Assembly: GCA_030248225.1 (NCBI GenBank)
Contig: JASANE010012190.1
Span: 1 to 64,000 of the forward strand
Direction of reading: 5' to 3'
DNA: 64,000 nucleotides
From: Trileptium ribeirensis
Taxonomy: Eukaryota; Nematoda; Enoplea; Enoplida; Thoracostomopsidae
Of the stretch, positions 56,000 to 64,000 are shown in pieces (positions within the stretch are counted from its first letter, which is position 1; every line of letters begins with the position of its first letter). The position numbers were made by a program, and so were the translations under genes. Below the pieces are notes generated by a model, which searched no databases, was not told where the DNA came from, and saw only the letters and a program-made list of their open reading frames with translations.

Positions 56000-58900
56000 C
56001 TATGTATATACTACTAATGTTGTTTATGTAGTAGATGAGAAAACAAATAGTAAGCTCACGCTTACTTAAAATAACAAATATATTAAAATTAATCATCTTT
56101 GAAAATTGTAAAGCTGATTCTGGGTTGCGCTTGATTTAGCATTTGAATATCAGACATTTAATTTCTAGGCATCGATAATTAGGCGTATAAAACATTTTTC
56201 TGTTTCAACAATAAAAACACTCAAAACCCACAAAAATTAATTTTATCATCGCATTAATATTTGTGACAGAAGAACGAAAACACTGATATGTCTTTATCTT
56301 TAAACACGCTCGTCAAACAAAAAAAGCTAAAAATGAAATTCCAAAAACAATAAAAACACAACGTAAATTAATATGCGCGGCTGTTCATACCAGATACAGC
56401 AAAATAATAAAACGCAAGAACTTGGCAGTTTTTGGACAACTGTGTCAGTCTTTAACTCAGTGACAAGATATAGTCCGACAATATTGTTTAAATTCCGAGT
56501 GTAAAGCTGGAACGAGCGTAAAATCGAATCCTCACTGGCCAAATTCCAAATGTGTCCGTTTATGGGCTTTTTTCGTGGAGATACGCATAACTCAAGTAAG
56601 GTTGGGCGATTGATTGTTGATTACAACGATACTTTATTCGAAAGCTTAAAATCTCTATTTGAGCTCTTTCGTTAGACGGTAATAGCTGTTTCATCATATC
56701 CCCCTTCTAAAAAGCCTGTCCGAAGACGCGATGGTAATTGTTGAAAAGGGACCGAAGAAATGTTACGGATTATACATCGGCAATTGTGTAGATATCTGAG
56801 CTTAGCTAGGCTTATTTTGTAGAGCGACCAAAGCTCTAATATGTTTTACTACATTGCGCTTTTAGGATGCAGGTTTTGGATCAAGGCAAGAGTTGACTTT
56901 AAAACGGGCCCTTGAGATCTAAAATTAGCAAAAACAATCCTATATATGGCTGCAAGTACTTCAGGTATATTGGTGAGATTGGACAATTGTACATCAATTC
57001 ATCCTCTATGCAGCTGCATATGGTATGCTACTATTCTTATTGTTATTTACGCTCGGGCTTAGGTCTAAATCGGATTTTAAATGGGCTCCTGTGCACCAAA
57101 AATACATAAATTTTAAATATCTCCACAACAGATAGACGTAACCTTGTGTTGTCGATCTCGTTTTGCAGAGTAACTCATCAGTTTGTATAGCTGTACATGC
57201 TGTGCTATTGTCATTATTTACTCTGCAATAGTTCGGTGAAACTCTGTTTTAATTCGGTCGCTGAAACCCACAATATACGAAAATAGTCATATCGCCATAA
57301 CCGTTCAGGATTTATGTGTGATACTGGGCTTTTTTAGAGCAAATCAGCCTATGTGAAATTGTTCATATATGTGTAATTATATAATATTTGTGTATGTGAA
57401 TTTGTTTATATGTGTATATATGTATGTGCTATTGTGATTTCGTAAGCGGCAGTGTTAAGTCATAAATTATATATGATATTGGTGGCCCAACATACAACAA
57501 AACTGCGGATTCTCCACAATGTCTCTATAATGTTGCACTTTTTTGAACAAGAATTCAGCCTTTATGCAGCTGAGCACGCTGTTGTTGTGCTTAGCGCTGC
57601 ATCATTATGTCGAAATGGGTTTTAATGAGCGCATGGGACACGAAATACGCAAAAAAGTGGGTATAAATTGCGTAATCAACAGCCTGAATTAACGACCTTG
57701 ACAATGAGCCAAGTTAATAATTTTATATTACTTGTAGGCTTTGGGTTGCTTGTGGTCTGAATTTTAATATCTCCAAGCTTGTACCCTCAGAATGCTTCGA
57801 CGTTTAAATTAAAAGCAAACTGTTGAGATCAGTAGAATTACTTAGTTTAACTTAAGCGCATTTATTTGAAACGAAGGATAAATGTATAGTCTCCAAATTA
57901 GTCATAGTAATTAATATTGAATAGCCAACAGTGAAGATCGGGGCGTCATTACAGATTTGAAAAGCCTAAATTTTGCTTTGCTATAGGCTCAGAAGTTGTC
58001 CAAAACTATGGATTCGAACCGAGCTCCGGTACTGTATGTCAAATATGTTTTAGGTGGGCATTTTGTGGGGCAGGCGGGTTACTCGACTTAGGCTCCAAGC
58101 TCCCCCTACCCCCTCCCCTATAAGGAAACATACAAATCGGACGCATCTAACCGTTTCGGATATTTTTACTTTTTGTTGCATTCTCGTCGAACCCTTGAAT
58201 TGTGCTCATTCTCGTCTAATATTAGCTAAGCTATGCTAGTACATTTATACCTACCGAGATTGGGCATGTGTCAGGGTTTGATAGCCGCAAAGAACAGTTG
58301 AAAATATATTTACTACGCTCAGTTTAGCACATAGTACCACGGAGTTATTAATTAGCTCTAAACCAAAAAGGCAAGTACTTAAAAAGTAACTGGCATAATA
58401 TTACTATTTTCAAAATGTTTGATTAGGCGCCTTCCAAATGCTAACCTTGTAACTTAGTAAGACACGCTCTTTCTTACATGACAACTACATTACTCTAGCT
58501 GGAAGCATATTTTACCACTATAGAACTTATATGTATCACCAATATAGTTTTTTGTGATTTTTCATCGTGTCCATTTATTTCTGGCTTTTAGAGCCGATTC
58601 CGGCCCTTGTGATAATTTCTGCACCACGCTTTACTAAAATATTTATAGGGCCTGGCTTGGCCCGATAAATGTCACAATGGCTAATCGCGGCTAGACAAGC
58701 TTGGCTTTAGAGCTGCGACAGTCCGTGATAAATTCAACCCTGCCACACACATCTTAAGTGAATGATGCATAATAGTAACCGAAAGATGACGATGCATAAT
58801 AATTTTAAAACCGTTGGTTTGGGAATTAATTGCACCTTATGTTAGCGCGCTATATATTCTCCACAAATCAAGAAGCAGTACAAAAGAGGTACATCAAAAA

Positions 58901-59000
58901 GGATCCAGAATCAGGTTTCATTTGTATACCATATCATAAATTAGCAGATATACCTCATTAGACTGGCGATGGCTTTCACAGCTGTTAATGGCCGAAAATT
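56000..59000. other. AT-rich intergenic DNA
   Basis: No gene or clear repeat. A GT/AT-rich simple stretch lies at 57360-57430 (TATGTGTATATATGTATGTG). GC-richer patches lie at 58050-58130 and 58600-58740. Confidence 0.35.
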
Positions 59001-59260
59001 ATTGACCACCGGCTGTTAGCTGACGGCCATTATAATCCTTAGCTATTCAACCGACGGCGCAAGCGGCCGGTCGACATGTTTCCGGACAGTTAACGGTTCA
59101 AAATCGCTGGCGAACTGTCTAAGTTTCGGGTCGTTAGCAGCAGCAGTTAGATAACTCTCGGCAGTTTCGTCAAAGAGCCGAAAATGGCCGACAGGTTAAC
59201 GACCGGCCAACGGCCCAACACTATTCCACGGCTGTACCGTTTACGTTAGTGGCTAACTGA
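59000..59260. repeat. Cluster of GGCCG / AACGG words
   Basis: GACGGCC, GCGGCCGG, CTGGCGAACTG, GGCCGACAGGTTAACGACCG and GGCCAACGGCC recur in both orientations over 260 bp in otherwise AT-rich DNA. Partly self-complementary; probably a degraded inverted-repeat element. Confidence 0.4.
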
Positions 59261-59744
59261 AAATTACTGAAACTAGAGAGATCAACTACAGCACGCAAAA
59301 GCCTAAAATAACTTTTCTCTGGTTACCCGGATAATGAGTATAATTAAAAATACATACGAGGGTATTTATCCAAAATTTTCATATCTCAAAAGAATAAAGT
59401 TACGTAGCTAGTGACGAGCTCAAATGCTATAAAAGGCAGACTCAGGAAAATTGAACCAAAACTAGTGTAAGAAATAACTAACTTGGAAATGGACATTACT
59501 TAAAGCAAGTTATTTCGGTAGGCTGAAATTTGTGGTATTAGAACAGCTTTTGTTTTACATAACTAAATGTTCAACTTGTTAATAACGCAGTAGAATCACG
59601 CTCAAATGGTATGTTAGCGTTTCACACGTGGAAGATCAGGGTTCCGTTTCCTCAGGCAATAATTTTCATGAAACGTACACTTCAAACCGTTGAGCCAAAC
59701 TTTGAATATTAAGTCCGTCCTATTTAATCCTAAGCTTGTGGTCA

Positions 59745-59920
59745 AAACTTGACTCAAATTTTAACTAAAATCGAGTCAAAAGTTGACTCAAATTGAGCCA
59801 AACTTCCACTCAAATTACGTCAAAGTTTAAGTCAAGCTTAGGGTTATGAGAGGACTGAAAATTGAGTCAAAACTTGACTCAAATTGACATAATTTACATC
59901 AAGCTTAGGGTTAAAAAACC
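59745..59920. repeat. Degenerate GAGTCAAA / TTGACTC repeat
   Basis: TTGACTCAAATT, GAGTCAAAAGTTGACTC and similar words recur about every 20 bp in both orientations, with two AAGCTTAGGGTTA spacers. Can form many small hairpins. Confidence 0.6.
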
Positions 59921-60001
59921 AACCAAATATTCAAAATTCGGCTTAACGTTTATGGTGTATATTGAGTTAATTAAAAATTTATTACAAATATTAGCGTTTA
60001 T

Positions 60002-60418
60002 TTGATCAATATTACGCTTAGTGTACTTGATGTATGGAGCCATCAGCTCGAAATGTATATTCATTTAATAGATTACATCATATCTATTTTGAAATCTATA
60101 TTTTATCTTGTTTTTGTAATGACATCCCAATTTTTGAGACAATACTCAGCAGCCGGTATAAAGATTACGATTTGTTTTGTATTCCGGGTGAGGGGGATTT
60201 TTCTTCTCTATTCCTGCACATGCTACAAACATAAAACTTATAACGCGGATGTGTTGTTAAACGCAAATACAACAGTTCGAAACGACCAGCGAATTCTGTC
60301 AAATCGTTTTGTAGTCACGTGCGAATTGCTGTGCAGGGACTGTTGGACGGTGGCTTTCGGAACCCGCAACACCAAAAGCAAATTTCAGACTATTCAACTA
60401 GAAGTAAAATTTGCCAAG
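60002..60418 (+). CDS. Candidate exon(s), unknown protein
   Basis: A 144-residue frame ends shortly after a plausible donor (AAG|GTATAT at 60418). The last 60 residues (NADVLLNANTTVRNDQR to KFAK, with CELLCRDCW) look exon-like and lie in GC-richer DNA. A second frame (60034-60234) has a plausible donor after FCIPG (GTGAGG). Either a two-exon gene with a very short intron or one chance frame; I cannot decide. Confidence 0.22.
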
Positions 60419-61450
60419 GTATATATACAATTTTAAGCATTTCCAATTACCCAATGCGATAATTGCAAATTAGCAGCAAAGGGTACTCGTTTTGTCTTAT
60501 TTGTAAGGCCGAAACTGCTGCGTTGTATACCCAAAATCCTGTGAATATGGAGCTATGGATTCGGAACAATATTACTTTCAACTTTTTCGGCAATTTCGGA
60601 TAGTTATAAAAAATTCAACCTGCTCCTCCATGTACAGCTAAATTAAAAATATAATTTGACTATGTTTCCTGCATCAACATTTAGAAGGAATGATAATCCG
60701 TTGATTAAAATTTAAATTAATAAAATTTACGCATTTGACTTTATCGATGACCCAGAACCAACGAATCAAGCAATAAGCGCTAAAGTGACATGTCTTGTCA
60801 AAATTGTGAAACATTAACTTTTTCGAAGTATATATTATGTTTTTTCTCACAGCACAATAGCACTTGATACCACTAGCATTTATATATAACAATGTTATTT
60901 TCCTACAGTTGAGCCTTATGAAAAGCGATTATGCAAGATATTCTTTGTATACGACCCCTCAAAAAATATTGTGATAGCCAGAATATCCAAATTCACAGTG
61001 ATATGGGCGACATTTTTTAATTTAGAGTGAAAAAATGCCAAGACACGTCAAGTTTAACTAAACGAAAGGTTATAAATGATCGGGTCTAATGAAAAATATC
61101 GAAAATCTATCGAAGACATGATGAGTTGTAATGGTCACACACGGATAATAATTCTGTGCACAATTGAAAGGCTGTTTAGCTCTTATGGAATAACACATAA
61201 TTGACCGCATTTTACAAGCGTAGGTATTCAGCATATTTAAAATACCCATCGTACATCAGCAACGGCGCAGGTACGATTTGAAAAGTGGGGAGGACAGCTT
61301 CATGGGAAAGCTGTAGACAAATTGCATTTAATGTAAAAATGTGAAAACATAAAATGCCAAAATAGAAATACTGGCATATATTTATATCGAATGGTTTTTA
61401 TTGTATAAACAAAGCTACTGAAAATTCTAAGATATATACGTGAGTGTGTG

Positions 61451-61522
61451 GGGATGCAGCATAGTTTTAATTCTTGCCTTTTATGAGGGATGCAGCATAG
61501 TTTTAATTCTTGCCTTTTATGA
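61451..61522 (+). repeat. 36-bp direct duplication
   Basis: GGGATGCAGCATAGTTTTAA and the following 16 bases occur twice in tandem (61451-61486, 61487-61522). Confidence 0.85.
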
Positions 61523-62187
61523 AAAGAATTTATTTTGAACAGTTGGGAGAGCGTCCAAAATAATTTCGCTTCGAAAATTTTATGTTCAGGCAGTGTCCTA
61601 GTGTAGCTGTAGACAGAGTGCTGCTAGTCGAATTTCCTAGAAAGTGGGGTGTGACAGAATATATATTACAAGTGCGTTTAGTTATTTGAATGGCTAATAG
61701 AAGATTTAGGTCAAGCCCTTTTAAGTGTGATAATCAAAGAATGTATACGTCATTATGAAACAACCAAATACATTGCAAATAAATTTCGATTGGTCTATAA
61801 TCGTTAGTGATGGTTTATATTTGACTTGTGTTAATTTAGCTAAAAACCAGTCGACCAGGCGATACAAGCCGAAACTATCTGTGCTCTTAGTAGCCGCTAT
61901 GACAATTTTTGTGTAGATTCCTGACAGAAAATACATCTGAAGCTCCGTGCGTTTATAACCGATAAATTCTGACTAAAGCTTATCCAATCTGCAGGCTTTC
62001 GGTCAACAGTAGTTGAAAATTTGGAATAAAAAGAGACTAAACCATTTTCAAAATAATGTACTCCACATCACGGAAGGCAAACTTTTCGTTTTGGAAATAC
62101 CGAGATTAGTTTCTATCTAAACAGATTAAGCATTCTTCAAGTGCAACATTAACCAAATAGGACACAAATCGTATAAAAACTAGCCTT

Positions 62188-62486
62188 TCAACCAAGATGA
62201 AACGATTTTAATAAAGGCCGCATGGCAATAGATAATGTTTCTCTATCGCGGTCGGCAACCAACCGTATATAAATAGTAAAAAATTGAATACAAATTATGT
62301 AGTGTCTGTCTACTCGACTTTTAAAACCGTTCGTATGAAAAAAATCTGAACGGTTAAAAACAACTTCTTGGAACGTTATCTTATGGTCACGGAGCCAGGT
62401 TTTTCCCCATGCGTCCGGGCGAAAGCGGACTTTATATATTCGTTGTCTGTCGGAACTGCGCACCAAATCAATGACCATTACAAATG
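62188..62486 (-). CDS. Candidate terminal exon, unknown protein
   Basis: The minus-strand frame is open from an acceptor-like TTAATTACAG (ending at 62487) to a stop at 62188, coding 98 residues beginning FVMVIDLVRSSDRQ and including YKVRFRPDAWGKTW. It is richer in charged and aromatic residues, and higher in GC, than neighbouring frames, so it may be a real last exon with earlier exons to the right. I recognise no family. It could also be a chance frame. Confidence 0.3.
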
Positions 62487-62859
62487 CTGTAATTAACTTT
62501 CGCTTTGGGAAAGCATGCATTGATTGAAATTTTTGCAGTTTCAGTGCTATTCTTAAGAACACTACGTCACAGCAGCTTGTATTACGGTTGTTTGGCTGAG
62601 CGTGCCCTTCCCAAAATTCCGGTATCTATAGACAAGAAAGTTGCTCAAATCTGTATGAGAAAATTATTAACCTTAAAACTTCCGTAACTCGGCTTTGCGA
62701 GTATCGTTTTTGTATTCCTGCGGATATTAAATCGATGTAAAACTATAAGAAAAAGTGGAAAAAAAATCTGGTCAGACTTTACCTGGAAACGAACTATATG
62801 TAAACTATGTGCAAATGTTTAAAACAGTAGGTTGTTAACCATACATGCATGAGTCTCGG

Positions 62860-63180
62860 GAGCCGATAGCGGCTGTTTCGGTGAGTCCTTCGGTCTCCGT
62901 CGTCACAGGAATAAAGTTTCGAAACTTTTTTGTTCTTCAAATTTTTTCTAATATTTGCTGACTTTTCCTCGATATTTGCCAATTTTACTTCAATTTTAGA
63001 GCCAATTTGTTCAATTTTTTCTATTTTCCTAAATTATCATTTCTATTTCGGTGGTCACAATGGTGGAAATTGGAGCCTCAAAGGTATCGTGCTACCTCCC
63101 ATGGCGGGTACTCTCGGAGAGAGAGGGAGTTACGAGCCTCAGCGGGATAATCACTCTCTTCGCCATGAGAATGTATGGTC
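62860..63180. repeat. Low-complexity AAAATTGAGC family L1, copy 4 (inverted)
   Basis: GATATTTGCCAATTTTACTT and CAATTTTAGAGCCAATTTGT type words, flanked by GC-rich GGAGCCGATAGCGGCTG on the left and CCATGGCGGGTACTCTCGG on the right. Confidence 0.4.
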
Positions 63181-63719
63181 CTTGACGCAAGAATTTGCAT
63201 TTATTCAAGTTGATTAACAGCAAATTTTACAAATTCCTTTTGTTATCAAGACATACGTTATAGAAAAACATCATAAGAGTTGGATATAACATTGGAATTT
63301 TTTTATTCCATACTTGCATTGCATGTGGGTTTCCGCTTTAAGCTTCACAAAAAAATATCTGAGAGACTAAAAGTTAGAACCACAATATATACAAGCTAAC
63401 AATACTGCGGTGTAGCATGTAAAATGCATATTTTTATTCATGTCAAATTTTGGAAACAAGGTTTCAAAATTTAGGTTAATTTCCACTGCGTGTTTCGTGA
63501 TACGTTTTATTGCTACATACCACTGTCAGGCCAGTTTTTCACCACTCTAACTGTTATAACAGCCACAAAAACATATGCCTACTGCCAAAATGTTACTGGT
63601 TTTAAAGGTCTTATTTTATGTGGTAAGGTATCAATACACACAATGGCAATGATTAAGTATTGTGAGTTTTAAATGTTTAAATGAAATCTCAGAAAATAAT
63701 TTGATTTTAGCAATACTCT

Positions 63720-63960
63720 GTATATCATAGATGCTCAAGGCATGAGGTTCCAGTGGATTAGCCTTCTCTCTCGGGGTGGGGGTTGGCCGTTGGCCTGCCC
63801 AGTGCGAAATTAGCCGGTCGGTGGTGGCGGCATCTACACCTATGTGTTCGGTATGGATAGCTTGACCTGTGGCCTGTGTGAGGGGTTGGATGATTTGACT
63901 CACGGCACATCGCTCCGATGGGAGGGACACGACACCTCAAGTGGATAATTCGTTGTATGA
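63720..63960. other. GC-rich patch near the right edge
   Basis: A GC-rich block with open frames on the minus strand (for example CAVSQIIQPLTQATGQAIHT) but no known motif and no splice sites I would trust. It could be the end of a repeat or an exon. Confidence 0.2.
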
Positions 63961-64000
63961 GCACGTATGCCGTATATACATAATGATTAAACATAGCGTA

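Overview
The window is AT-rich, intron-rich nuclear DNA from an animal. GT-AG introns run from 0.8 to 5.5 kb, two multi-exon membrane-protein genes can be rebuilt, and most of the rest is short inverted-repeat DNA transposons, tRNA-derived SINEs, LINE fragments and tandem repeats. The base composition, the very divergent family members and the repeat types would suit an invertebrate (a tunicate is one possibility), but I cannot fix the species from sequence alone. There is no operon structure, rRNA, CRISPR array or virus.

Layout. 1-3.79 kb is a giant inverted repeat (arms about 1.4 and 1.7 kb) whose loop holds a LINE reverse-transcriptase scrap cut by a MITE. 3.8-9.5 kb is nearly featureless AT-rich DNA with two low-complexity repeat copies. 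9.55 kb carries a tRNA-Ala-like gene. 10.2-15.3 kb holds dispersed repeats, a three-unit tandem array, a MITE, a perfect 146-bp tandem duplication and two SINE-like copies. 17.4-23.7 kb is a plus-strand three-exon gene for a protein with a long Pro/Asn/Ser-rich N-terminus and a four-helix MS4A/CD20-like membrane domain. 25.1-26.2 kb is a six-unit satellite with a dimeric higher-order pattern. 28.6-34.5 kb is dense in terminal-inverted-repeat (TIR) elements. 34.8-51.3 kb is a minus-strand six-exon gene, whose splice phases all agree, for a 636-residue, highly divergent SLC2A/GLUT-like 12-helix transporter. Its introns hold a 3.1-kb TIR element with symmetric TGTCGGGATTA motifs, an array of GTTCGCGAAC palindromes, two nested MITEs, a LINE fragment, a SINE and two identical copies of part of one of its own exons. 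51.3-64 kb is intergenic, with MITEs, SINE-like GC patches and three weak single-exon candidates.

The two confident genes are unrelated neighbours about 11 kb apart on opposite strands with converging 3' ends; nothing suggests a shared pathway. The most unusual content is the eroded GLUT-like transporter with its tandem exon copies, and the palindrome/subterminal-repeat elements, which look like non-autonomous transposons whose repeated motifs may be transposase-binding sites. Exon models come from open frames, splice consensus, phase agreement and remembered family patterns, without alignment software or transcripts.
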